Shown in pieces: positions 45,832 to 53,514 of a stretch of 64,000 nucleotides of DNA (positions are counted from its first letter, which is position 1; each line of letters opens with the position of its first letter). Both the position numbers and the translations under genes were made by a program. The stretch lies in the NCBI RefSeq assembly GCF_900107175.1, contig NZ_FNOZ01000007.1:54257-118256 (forward strand). Reading direction: 5' to 3'. The stretch is from Modestobacter sp. DSM 44400. Its GTDB lineage: Bacteria; Actinomycetota; Actinomycetes; Mycobacteriales; Geodermatophilaceae. The notes beneath the pieces are model-generated. The model did no database searches. It saw only the letters and a list, made by a program, of their open reading frames with translations, and was not told the DNA's origin.

Positions 45832-46299
45832 TCAGTTCAGGTGTGCACGCAGCACGCCGACGACCAGCTGGTGGTCGGCCACCTGGGGCAGCCCGGACAC
45901 CACGACCACCCCGACCGGGCCCACCGACCGCACGGTGACCGGGAACGCGCCGCCGTGCGCGGCGTACCGCTGCGGGTCCAGGCCGTACTGGTCATCGAAC
46001 GTCGTGCCGGCCTCGCGCGAGCGCTGCCCCACGTAGAGGCTGCTGTGCCCGAACCGGTGCACGACGCGGGCCTTGCGCTCGATCCAGGAGTCGTTGTCCG
46101 GCGTCGCGCCGGGCAGCGCGACGTGGAAGAGCACGTGGGCGTTGCGGCGCACGTCGATGGCGATCGGCGCAGCCTGCGCGCGGGCGGCGTCGACCAGGGC
46201 GCAGCCGACGTCCCAGGCGTCGTCGTTGGTGAAGCTGCGCAGCTGCAGCTCCTCCTCCTGAGCGGCGATCTCGACCAGGGTCGGGAACGGGTCGGTCAC
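45832..46299 (-). CDS. DUF336/GlcG-HbpS-like (heme-degrading domain, UPF0303) protein
   Basis: This 155-residue protein has EEELQLRSFTNDDAWDVGCALVDA, RNAHVLFHVALPGATPDN, VHRFGHSSLYVGQR and YAAHGGAFPVTVRSVGPVGVV, the pattern of the UPF0303/HbpS-like heme-binding fold. Members bind heme or cobalamin, or regulate redox signalling. The GTG at 46299 starts two bases after the pdxY stop behind GAGGAGG, so the two form an operon. Confidence 0.84.
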   Translation of the reverse strand: MTDPFPTLVEIAAQEEELQLRSFTNDDAWDVGCALVDAARAQAAPIAIDVRRNAHVLFHVALPGATPDNDSWIERKARVVHRFGHSSLYVGQRSREAGTTFDDQYGLDPQRYAAHGGAFPVTVRSVGPVGVVVVSGLPQVADHQLVVGVLRAHLN

Positions 46300-46301
46300 G
46301 G

Positions 46302-47153
46302 TCAGACCTCCTCGACGGGGAAGGTGCGGGTCGGGGAGACGTACTCCTGCTGGGCGGCCACGAGCAGGATCTCCCGGGACCCGGCGTCCGCGGTCTGCCG
46401 GAGCAGGCCGTGGACCGAGGCGGCGGCGCGGCCCAGCGCGTCGGCGGCCGAGCGGGTGTCCAGCCAGTGGGCCAGGAAGAGCGCGGCGATGACGTCGCCT
46501 GCGCCGTTGACCGAGAGGTCCAGTCGCGGGGTGCGCACCCGGTAGTGCCGGCCGCCCTCGGATGCCAGCAGGTCCACCGCGTCGTCGGGGGTGTCCTCGG
46601 CGACCAGCGAGGTGGTGACCACGACCCGGGGGCCGAGCGCCTGGACGGCGGCGACGGCGTCCTTGACCGAGGCCAGCGACCCGGTTGTGCTGCCGGACAG
46701 CAGTTCGAGTTCGTAGTGGTTCGGCGTCACCACGTCGGCGACCGGGACGGCGACGTCGCGCAGGAACTCCGGGATGCCCGGGCGCACGAAGACCCCGCGG
46801 CCGACGTCGCCGATCACCGGGTCGCAGCAGTAGACCGCCTCGGGGTTGGCCGCCCGCACCGCGGCGACGCTGCCCACGACGGCGTGCCCGATGTCGGTGG
46901 AGCCCAGGTAACCCGAGAGCACCGCGTCGCAGCTGCCCAGCACGCCGCGGTCGGCGATGCCGGTGACGACCTCCTCGACCGCCTGCCCGTCGAAGACCCG
47001 CCCCTGCCAGGCGCCGTAGCCGGTGTGGTTGGAGAACTGCACCGTGTGTACCGGCCACACCTCGACGCCCAGGCGCTGCAGCGGGAAGACGGCCGAGGCG
47101 TTGCCCGCGTGTCCGTACGCGACGTGGGACTGGATCGAGAGGACGTTCACCAT
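46302..47153 (-). CDS. pdxY: Pyridoxal kinase
   Basis: The 283-residue PfkB/ribokinase-fold vitamin kinase has [25 protein letters not shown] at the start, the long N-terminal segment typical of PdxY, then [24 protein letters not shown] and the anion hole [17 protein letters not shown]. It phosphorylates pyridoxal to pyridoxal 5'-phosphate in the salvage pathway. It is the first gene of a two-gene operon. The annotated ATG is at 47153. Confidence 0.93.
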   Translation of the reverse strand: MVNVLSIQSHVAYGHAGNASAVFPLQRLGVEVWPVHTVQFSNHTGYGAWQGRVFDGQAVEEVVTGIADRGVLGSCDAVLSGYLGSTDIGHAVVGSVAAVRAANPEAVYCCDPVIGDVGRGVFVRPGIPEFLRDVAVPVADVVTPNHYELELLSGSTTGSLASVKDAVAAVQALGPRVVVTTSLVAEDTPDDAVDLLASEGGRHYRVRTPRLDLSVNGAGDVIAALFLAHWLDTRSAADALGRAAASVHGLLRQTADAGSREILLVAAQQEYVSPTRTFPVEEV

Positions 47154-47199
47154 GCGCGGAACGGTGGCACACCGGCCGTCCCGCCCCCGCGGTGGCCGC

Positions 47200-47441
47200 T
47201 CAGCGTGCGGCGAGGAACTCCTCGAGCAGCTTCCGGGACGCCTGCCGGTCCAGCGCCGTCTCGCTGATCTGGTCCAAGACGCGTGACGGGGGGCCCCGGC
47301 CCGAGGAGCCCGGCACCGTCCGGTCCCCGCGCCGTCGGCCACGGGTCGACGCCGCCGGAGCGCCATTCTCAGCTCGTGGGCGACGGCTCTCTTGCCCCGG
47401 TCGAGGACGGCGTCTGCGGCTTCGTCTTCGACGTTTGCCAC
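47200..47441 (-). pseudogene. Possible small broken gene
   Basis: In the 420 bp between pdxY and the next rightward gene, a helical peptide from a GTG at 47441 (ANVEDEAADAVLDRGKRAVAHELRMAL) and another in a second frame (VLDQISETALDRQASRKLL, ending EEFLAAR at 47200) could be the two halves of one frameshifted gene. Codon use is only weakly biased and I recognise no family, so the call is tentative. Nothing else is evident in this gap. Confidence 0.25.
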
Positions 47442-47573
47442 CGGTCGGCTCACCGAGGTGGCCGGGGCGCCGGTCCAGGTACCGTCGACCCCGTCCCGGG
47501 ACGCCCGGGGGCCGGCCTGCGCCGCCGGCCGGATCTCGGTCCGGCCCCGGTCCGGTGCACCCGGGTCTGCGCC

Positions 47574-47906
47574 ATGTCCGGAACGGGGGCCGCGATGCTG
47601 AGTGCTCCCCCCGTCCTCCCGCTCGGGACCCCCGACGGCGCCGAGCCGAACGTCGTCGGGCCACCGCTGCCGGTCGCCCCAGAGCCGGTCATCGACGGCG
47701 GCGAAGACCGGCTGGTGGTCAGCGTGCCCGCCGCCGGCCGCCCTTCGGCGATCCTGCTGGCCGCCCAGCAGCTCTCGGACGAGGCCGACCCGTATGCGCG
47801 GCACCACCAGCGGACGCTGGCGACCCAGGCCGCGCGGCGGCAGCGGGCGCTGCGGGCGCTGGTCGACCAGCGCCGCGCCGAGCGGCAGCACGCGGCCGAT
47901 CGCTGA
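47574..47906 (+). CDS. Hypothetical protein, 110 aa
   Basis: The ATG at 47574 opens a frame with a Pro-rich N-terminus (PPVLPLGTPDGAEPNVVGPP) and a helical C-terminus rich in Arg, Gln and Ala (ARHHQRTLATQAARRQRAL). No family or motif is recognised. The C-terminal half has stronger coding bias than the N-terminal half, so an internal start is possible. Confidence 0.42.
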   Translation: MSGTGAAMLSAPPVLPLGTPDGAEPNVVGPPLPVAPEPVIDGGEDRLVVSVPAAGRPSAILLAAQQLSDEADPYARHHQRTLATQAARRQRALRALVDQRRAERQHAADR

Positions 47907-47940
47907 CCCGGCCGCCCGGCACGCCGGGCAGGCTGGTGCC

Positions 47941-48045
47941 ATGGCCTACCTGATGCTCGCCGGCGCGATCGCGGCTGAGGTGGCGGCCGGGCTGGTCGTC
48001 GTCGGCGTCGTCCTGCTCAACCTGGGCGGGGCGTCGCACGGCTGA
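47941..48045 (+). pseudogene. Small multidrug-resistance (SMR) transporter remnant
   Basis: Thirty-four codons read MAYLMLAGAIAAEV, the usual start of EmrE/SugE-type SMR proteins, and then run directly into AAGLVVVGVVLLNLGGASHG, which resembles their final helix. About 70 residues between would be missing with the frame intact. Normal SMR proteins are 105-110 residues with four helices. The alternative is an unrelated single-span peptide. Confidence 0.5.
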
Positions 48046-48051
48046 CCGGGC

Positions 48052-48219
48052 TCATCCTTCCGGCAGCGGCGCGCCGCACCGCAGGCAGGTCGCCGTCGGC
48101 AGCTCCTCGACCACGCTGCCGCACTCCTGGCACAGGAGAGCGGCCCAGCAGGCCGGGTCGCCGCCATCCGGGTCCTCGGCCCGCCGGGCGGGGACGTCGC
48201 GGTGCTCGGGGTCGGTCAT
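48052..48219 (-). CDS. Zinc-ribbon small protein, 55 aa
   Basis: An acidic N-terminus precedes one C-x2-C...C-x2-C zinc ribbon (CQECGSVVEELPTATCLRCG) and a short tail. It could bind nucleic acid or a partner protein. The ATG at 48219 diverges from the following gene. Function unknown. Confidence 0.66.
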   Translation of the reverse strand: MTDPEHRDVPARRAEDPDGGDPACWAALLCQECGSVVEELPTATCLRCGAPLPEG

Positions 48220-48266
48220 GGAACTCCACCTACCTCCTCCGACGCCGTGCCGGTCACACTCTCCCC

Positions 48267-48575
48267 GTGGACGACGCCCCCGACGACGGCGCCGCGGTCC
48301 TGCTCGCCGCCGCCGACCGGATCGAGTCGCTCGCCGCCCGGACGACCGCCGGATCGTGGCAGCTGACCGGTCTGCTCGGGAGCCGGCCCCAGGTGGTCGC
48401 CCGGTTCGGCGACGGCTCCACCGAGCACGTCGCCGAGGTCCGGGCGCACACCGGTGAGTGGATCGCGACCCTGTCACCGGCCGTGGGCGGTCCGCTCGCG
48501 GCGTGGCTGCGCGCCGCGGGGAACCGGCCGGGACCAGCCGGGGCCCTGGCGGTCGCCCGCCTGCTCCTCGGCTGA
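48267..48575 (+). CDS. Hypothetical protein, 102 aa
   Basis: The GTG at 48267 opens a frame with an N-terminal helix (AAVLLAAADRIESLAARTTAG), a strand-rich middle (WQLTGLLGSRPQVVARFG) ending in EWIATLSP and a C-terminal helix PLAAWLRAAG. The motif order resembles small actinobacterial proteins of unknown function found beside regulatory genes. Codon bias supports expression. Confidence 0.6.
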   Translation: MDDAPDDGAAVLLAAADRIESLAARTTAGSWQLTGLLGSRPQVVARFGDGSTEHVAEVRAHTGEWIATLSPAVGGPLAAWLRAAGNRPGPAGALAVARLLLG

Positions 48576-48645
48576 TCGGGGCGCCCGGGGATCAGGCGAC
48601 CGCGCCCGGCCCCTGCCGGGTCGCCCGGGCCGGCCGGCCCGGCGA

Positions 48646-48819
48646 TCAGGCGGAGCGGCAGACGCAGCCCCGGCTGACGGTGCCGGACGAGGTCGCCCGG
48701 CAGAACCGCAGTCCGATCGGGTCGTGCTCGGTCAGCGGGTGCGGGCAGGCCGCGCATCCGGTCTGGTCGACGGGGGCCGGCTCGAGGACGGGGGTGGTGG
48801 TGGTGGTGGGGACGGTCAT
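48646..48819 (-). CDS. Cysteine-rich small protein (RGCVC type), 57 aa
   Basis: A Thr/Pro-rich N-terminus leads to TGCAACPHPLTEHDPIGLRFC and ends SRGCVCRSA. Two C-x2-C-like pairs and a His could bind zinc. Proteins with the same H-P-L-x3-H-D...R-G-C-x-C ending are common in actinobacteria without assigned function. The start is ATG at 48819. Confidence 0.66.
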   Translation of the reverse strand: MTVPTTTTTPVLEPAPVDQTGCAACPHPLTEHDPIGLRFCRATSSGTVSRGCVCRSA

Positions 48820-49058
48820 GGCGGCAGCGGCCTGACTCCGCCGGCTGTCCGGCGGTGTTGAGGAGCTCCCGGTCCGGCGCGGACCGGGGTACGAGGGGAC
48901 CGTGTCCAGCACGCTACGCCGGACGGGCGCAGCCGGGCAGTCGACCGGCGAGCCGCTTGATGGTGGCGGGTCGCGTGCCCGGGCGGGCCCGCGCGGACCG
49001 CCGGCCGGCGTAGCGTCAGCCGTCCTGGAGCCGATCGGCTCCGTATGAGGGAGTCCCC

Positions 49059-49199
49059 ATGGTCGACAAGTCGCCTCGCGCATCCCTGTCGAAGAAGTCG
49101 GCCGTCTCGCTCAAGCAGAAGCGGGCGGCCAAGAAGGCCGACGCGGAGGCCCCCTCGGGCATGGAACGGCTGGCCCGGAGTGTGGTCAAGAAGCACTGA
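49059..49199 (+). CDS. Short basic protein, 46 aa
   Basis: Thirteen lysines and arginines in 46 residues (VDKSPRASLSKKSAVSLKQK, then RAAKKADAEAPSG) behind a GAGGGAG ribosome site. Comparable tiny Lys-rich proteins are widespread in Streptomyces and relatives; nucleic-acid or ribosome contact is possible. Too short for automatic gene calling in many pipelines. Confidence 0.7.
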   Translation: MVDKSPRASLSKKSAVSLKQKRAAKKADAEAPSGMERLARSVVKKH

Positions 49200-49305
49200 C
49201 CCGGCGGGCCAGCTCCTCGAGGAAACGAGGTCCCGTGCGGCCGGCATCGCCGCCGCGACTGCCGCAGACTGCGCCGGGGAGCGGAGCGCGACGGGGGAGA
49301 GTGGC

Positions 49306-49935
49306 ATGGGCGAGCGGCGGGCCGGGCTGGTGTTGTCCTACCTGGCGCTGCGCCGGTCCGTCGGCGTCATCGGTCTGGCGTTGCCGCTCACCCTGGCCGT
49401 CGGTGGGCTGGTGGTCGACGGGTCGGGCCTGCATCCCACGATCAGCGACTACTACTACTCCGGCATGCGCGACGTGCTGGTCGGCAGCCTGTGCGCGATG
49501 GCGGTCTTCCTGGCCTCGTACCGGTACGACCGGCCGGACGCCGTCGCCGGGACGGTCGCCGGGCTGGCGGCGGTCGGCGTGGCGCTGTTCCCCTCCACCC
49601 CGGCCGGCGCATCCGGCGGTGTCGACCCGGTGGGAGTCGTGCACCTGATCTGCGCCGCGACGTTCTTCCTGACCCTGGCCTGGTTCTGCCTGGCACTGTT
49701 CACCCGCACGCACCCCGACCTGCCGCCGACCGCGCGCAAACGACAGCGCAACGCCGTCTATCGGGTGTGCGGGGCGACGATCCTGATCTCGGTGGCGCTG
49801 GCCGCGGTCACCGGCGCACTGCCCGACGACGGCTGGATGGCCGCCGTGCACCCGGTGTTCTACCTGGAGTCGCTGGCGGTCATCGCCTTCGGCGTCGCGT
49901 GGTTCGTCAAGGGCGAGACGATCCTGACCGACTGA
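49306..49935 (+). CDS. DUF998-like membrane protein
   Basis: The 209-residue protein has six hydrophobic segments, among them VGVIGLALPLTLAVGGLVV, VGSLCAMAVFLASYRYDR and AATFFLTLAWFCLALFTR, with short loops carrying HPTISDYYYSG, a motif of the DUF998 family. Function unknown. The ATG at 49306 has GGGGGAGAG upstream. Confidence 0.8.
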   Translation: MGERRAGLVLSYLALRRSVGVIGLALPLTLAVGGLVVDGSGLHPTISDYYYSGMRDVLVGSLCAMAVFLASYRYDRPDAVAGTVAGLAAVGVALFPSTPAGASGGVDPVGVVHLICAATFFLTLAWFCLALFTRTHPDLPPTARKRQRNAVYRVCGATILISVALAAVTGALPDDGWMAAVHPVFYLESLAVIAFGVAWFVKGETILTD

Positions 49936-50091
49936 CCGGCGGCAGGCCTCGTCCGACGGGACCGGGTGGCAGACGGATCGCGCTGTTCGCCGGCTGCCAG
50001 GTCGTCCTACGCCCGGTGCTCCCGTGCGCGCTGTGGGCCGCCGTCCGGCCCTGACGGTTGCCACCCGGCCGGCCCGGTGCAAGATGGCCCG

Positions 50092-51288
50092 GTGACCCGT
50101 GCGCCGTACCTGGCCGACCGGCTGCAGGGCTTCGGGACGACGGTGTTCGCCGAGATGAGCGCCCTGGCGTTGGCCACCGGCTCGGTGAACCTGGGCCAGG
50201 GCTTTCCCGACCAACCCGGTCCGGCGGCGGTGCTGGACGTGGCCCGCGCCGCGATCGGGACGCCGTACGACCAGTACCCGCCCGGCCCCGGCCACCCCGA
50301 GCTCCGCGAGGCGATCGCCGAGCACCAGCAGCGGTTCTCCGGGCTGCCCTACGACCCGGCCGACGAGGTGCTGGTGACCGCCGGGGCCACCGAGGCGCTC
50401 ACCGCCGCCCTGCTGGCGCTGCTGGAGCCCGGTGACGAGGTGGTGTTGTTCGAGCCGATGTACGACAGCTACGCCGCGGCGGTCGCCATGGCCGGGGGCG
50501 TACTGCGGCCGGTGCCGCTGCGGCCGCCGCCGGACGGTACCGGTGCGTGGGCCTTCGACCCCGCGGAGCTGACCGCGGCGGTCACGCCGCGGGCGAAGCT
50601 GCTGTTGCTGAACACCCCGCACAACCCGACCGGCAAGGTCTTTACCCCCGAAGAGCTGGCCGCCGTCGCCGCGCTCGCCACCGACGCGGACCTGCTGGTG
50701 CTCACCGACGAGGTCTACGAGCACCTGGTCTTCGCCGGTACCAAGCACGTCTCGATCGCCACGCTGCCGGGCATGCGGGAGCGCACCCTGGTGGTCAGCA
50801 GCGGCGGCAAGACGTTCAGCACGACCGGCTGGAAGATCGGCTGGGTGTGCGGCCCGGCGCCGCTGGTGTCCGCCGTCCGGACGGCCAAGCAGTTCCTCAC
50901 CTACGTCAGCGGCGGCCCGTTCCAGCCGGCGATCGCCGCCGGGCTCCGGCTGCCCGACGCGTACTTCACCGGGATCGCCGCGGACCTGCAGCGGCGTCGC
51001 GACGTGCTGGTGTCCGGGCTGGCGCGGGCCGGCCTGCCGGTCGTCAGCCCGGAGGCCACCTACTTCGCCACGGTCGACGTCCGGCCCGTGCAGCCCGACG
51101 GCGACGGGCTGGCCTTCTGCCGGGCGCTGCCCGCGCGCGCCGGGGTGGTCGCCGTCCCGAGTGTGGTGTTCTACGACCCCGCCCATGCCGAACTGGGGCG
51201 GCACCTGGTGCGCTTCGCCTTCTGCAAGCGCGACGAGGTGCTCGTCGAGGCGGTCGAGCGGCTGACGAGGATGGGGAGCGCCGAATGA
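50092..51288 (+). CDS. Class I/II aminotransferase (methionine/glutamine transaminase or DapC-like)
   Basis: The 398-residue PLP enzyme has VNLGQGFPDQPGPAAVLDVA, LVTAGATEALTAALLALL, NTPHNPTGKVFTPEEL, and the PLP-lysine motif SSGGKTFSTTGWKIGW. The close relatives are methionine aminotransferase (YbdL-type) and N-succinyldiaminopimelate aminotransferase. A 4-nt overlap with the omega-amidase gene downstream favours the former: glutamine transaminase feeding alpha-ketoglutaramate to an amidase, as in methionine salvage. The start is GTG at 50092. Confidence 0.86.
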   Translation: MTRAPYLADRLQGFGTTVFAEMSALALATGSVNLGQGFPDQPGPAAVLDVARAAIGTPYDQYPPGPGHPELREAIAEHQQRFSGLPYDPADEVLVTAGATEALTAALLALLEPGDEVVLFEPMYDSYAAAVAMAGGVLRPVPLRPPPDGTGAWAFDPAELTAAVTPRAKLLLLNTPHNPTGKVFTPEELAAVAALATDADLLVLTDEVYEHLVFAGTKHVSIATLPGMRERTLVVSSGGKTFSTTGWKIGWVCGPAPLVSAVRTAKQFLTYVSGGPFQPAIAAGLRLPDAYFTGIAADLQRRRDVLVSGLARAGLPVVSPEATYFATVDVRPVQPDGDGLAFCRALPARAGVVAVPSVVFYDPAHAELGRHLVRFAFCKRDEVLVEAVERLTRMGSAE

Positions 51289-52076
51289 GGATTGCGGCGG
51301 TGCAGCACGACATCGTGTGGGAGGACCGGGACGCCAACTTCGCCCGGCTCGCCCCGCAGGTGGCCCGGGCGGCGGGGGCGGGGGCAGAGTTGGTGCTGCT
51401 CACCGAGACCTTCTCCACCGGGTTCTCGATGACCCCCGGCATCGGGGAGCCCGAGGGCGGTCCGTCGGCGCAGTTCCTCCTGGGGCAGGCCGCCGAGCAC
51501 GGCGTCTGGGTCGGCGGCAGCTGCCCGGAAATCTCCGCGGACGGCAGCGGAGCGGCCGGTGGAGGAGCGGACGGCGAGCTGCCCTACAACTCCTTCGTGC
51601 TGGCCGGGCCGGACGGCATCACGCACCGCTACCGCAAGCTGCACCCGTTCACCCACGCCGGGGAGCACGAGCACTTCCGGGCCGGCGACGGCCCGGTCAC
51701 CGTCGAGGTCGGCGGCCTGCGGATCACCCTGTTCGTCTGCTACGACCTGCGGTTCGGGAACGTCTTCTGGCGCGCGGCGCCGGATACCGACGTGTACCTG
51801 GTGCCGGCGAACTGGCCGAGCCCCCGGCGCGCCCACTGGCAGACCCTGTTGCAGGCCCGGGCGATCGAGAACCAGGCCTACGTGGTCGGCTGCAACCGGA
51901 TCGGCACGGCCGGCGACGGCAGCGAGCACGCCGGCGACAGCCGCATCGTCGACCCGATGGGCGAGCTGCTGGCCACCGCGGCCGGCGTCGAGACGATCGT
52001 GCTCGCCGACGTGGACCCGGCCGTGGTCACCGCGGCCCGTGATCGGTTCCACTGGCTGGCCGACCGGCGCGGCTGA
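51285..52076 (+). CDS. Nitrilase-superfamily carbon-nitrogen hydrolase (omega-amidase-like)
   Basis: The 263-residue enzyme carries the full Glu-Lys-Cys set: ELVLLTETFSTGFSMTPG with Glu, THRYRKLHPF with Lys, and LFVCYDLRFGNVFW with Cys. A YafV/Nit2-type fold without extra domains suggests it deaminates alpha-ketoglutaramate or ketosuccinamate. The ATG overlaps the preceding transaminase stop (ATGA), so the two enzymes are co-translated. Its stop lies 4 bp from the end of the convergent P450 gene. Confidence 0.88.
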   Translation: MRIAAVQHDIVWEDRDANFARLAPQVARAAGAGAELVLLTETFSTGFSMTPGIGEPEGGPSAQFLLGQAAEHGVWVGGSCPEISADGSGAAGGGADGELPYNSFVLAGPDGITHRYRKLHPFTHAGEHEHFRAGDGPVTVEVGGLRITLFVCYDLRFGNVFWRAAPDTDVYLVPANWPSPRRAHWQTLLQARAIENQAYVVGCNRIGTAGDGSEHAGDSRIVDPMGELLATAAGVETIVLADVDPAVVTAARDRFHWLADRRG

Positions 52077-52080
52077 CGGC

Positions 52081-53364
52081 TCAGAACCGGACGGGGAGCT
52101 CGTCGACGCCGTAGACGAAGGACAGCTGCCGGAAACCGAGCTCCTGCTGCGGAACGGCGAGGGCCAGGTCGGGAAAGCGGCGGAGCAGCGCCGGCAGCAC
52201 GATCCGCAGCTCCATCCGGGCCAGTTCCGCGCCGATGCAGCGGTGGATGCCGTGGCCGAAGGCGAGGTGGCCGTTGGCCGGCACCCGGGCCGGGTCGAAC
52301 GCGTCGGGGTCCGCGCCGGCCCAGACCGGGTCGCGGTTGGCCCCGCTCAGCGAGGCGATGACCACGTCGCCGGCCCGCAGCGGGGTGCCGAACAGCTGCA
52401 TGTCGCGCTTGGCGAAGCGCGGAAAGGCCACCTGCACGACCGACAGGTAGCGCAGCAGCTCCTCCACGACCCGGTCGACGTCGGCCCGTGAACCGTCCCG
52501 GACGGCGGCGGCGTAGGCGGGGTCGCGCAGCAGCACCAGGGTGCTGAGCGAGATCATCCCGGCGGTGGTCTCGTAGCCGCCGGTGAAGACGCCGTCGGCC
52601 AGCCCGGCGAGGTCGACGTCGGAGATCGCGTCGCCCTCCTCGCGGATGATCTGCCCGATCAGGCCGGGGCCGGGCTCGGTGCGCTGGCGGGCCACCGCGT
52701 CGAAGAGGAACGCCCGCTGCTCGGAGACCGCCCCGAAGGCCCCCGCGGCGCCGCCGGTGGCGTCGAAGCGCTGGGTGCCCAGCCGGGCGAAGGCGTCCCG
52801 GTCCAGCAGGTCCAGGCCGAGCAGGTCGCAGATGGTCTGGAACGGCACGGGGAAGGACACCTCGCGGGCCAGGTCCGCCGGTGACCCGGCCGCGGCCAGC
52901 GCGTCGAGCTGCCGGGCCACGACCTCCTCGATGAGCGGCTCCAACCGGGCCAGCCGGCGCATCGTGAACTCCGGCGTGACGATCTTGCGCAGCCGGGTGT
53001 GCAGCGGCGGATCGGTGAAGCCCAGGCCGCCGACGTCCTCGGCCGCGGTGTGGCCCAATCCGCCGAGCAGGTGCCGGATGTCGTTGCTGTAGCTGTCCCG
53101 GTCGGCCAGCACCGTGCGGGTCTCCGCGAAGCCGGTGAGCAGGTGCACGGTGAAGTCGAAGGGCAGCGGCAACCGGGACAGCGGGCCGGCCGCGCGCAGC
53201 TCGGCGATCCGGGGGAGCGGGTCCAGCCCGGTGCGCTGCAGCGGCACCTTCGTCGGGGCCGGGATGAACGACAGCTGGGACAGGTCGATGCCCCGCCGCT
53301 GGATCCGCCGGGCGACCAGCTTGCTGACCCAGGCCCGGGCGCGTGTCCGCACCGCACCCGTCAC
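52081..53364 (-). CDS. Cytochrome P450
   Basis: The 427-residue bacterial P450 has an I-helix GGYETTAGMISLS (the acid-alcohol pair is E-T), the K-helix E-E-L-L-R motif, and the heme-thiolate loop FGHGIHRCIGAELAR with Cys near residue 375. There is no membrane anchor. The family resembles actinobacterial CYP enzymes that hydroxylate fatty acids, terpenoids or macrolides. No ferredoxin gene is adjacent. A perfect palindrome lies 82 bp before its start. Confidence 0.91.
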   Translation of the reverse strand: MTGAVRTRARAWVSKLVARRIQRRGIDLSQLSFIPAPTKVPLQRTGLDPLPRIAELRAAGPLSRLPLPFDFTVHLLTGFAETRTVLADRDSYSNDIRHLLGGLGHTAAEDVGGLGFTDPPLHTRLRKIVTPEFTMRRLARLEPLIEEVVARQLDALAAAGSPADLAREVSFPVPFQTICDLLGLDLLDRDAFARLGTQRFDATGGAAGAFGAVSEQRAFLFDAVARQRTEPGPGLIGQIIREEGDAISDVDLAGLADGVFTGGYETTAGMISLSTLVLLRDPAYAAAVRDGSRADVDRVVEELLRYLSVVQVAFPRFAKRDMQLFGTPLRAGDVVIASLSGANRDPVWAGADPDAFDPARVPANGHLAFGHGIHRCIGAELARMELRIVLPALLRRFPDLALAVPQQELGFRQLSFVYGVDELPVRF

Positions 53365-53445
53365 CCGGCCACTGCCTGGCGGGCATCGAGGGCGCGACGA
53401 TCGGGGGAGGTCAGCGGGCTCGGACGGGGGGAGTGCACGCGGCTG

Positions 53446-53462
53446 ACGATCTCAGAGATCGT
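53446..53462. promoter_or_regulatory. Perfect palindrome upstream of the P450 gene
   Basis: ACGATCTCAGAGATCGT has perfect 8-bp arms around one base, in the 150-bp gap between pgi and the P450 gene. It resembles a TetR-family operator. No regulator is adjacent. Confidence 0.5.
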
Positions 53463-53514
53463 GACCCCGGCGGAAGCACCTCCCCCGGTGCGGCGGGGCG
53501 CCGGGGGCCCCGGC

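Noticed and set aside
47283..47573. Long plus-strand frame upstream of the hypothetical gene at 47574
   Set aside because: The upstream part is Pro/Gly/Arg-rich with weak codon bias and no start with a ribosome site; I kept only the part from 47574.
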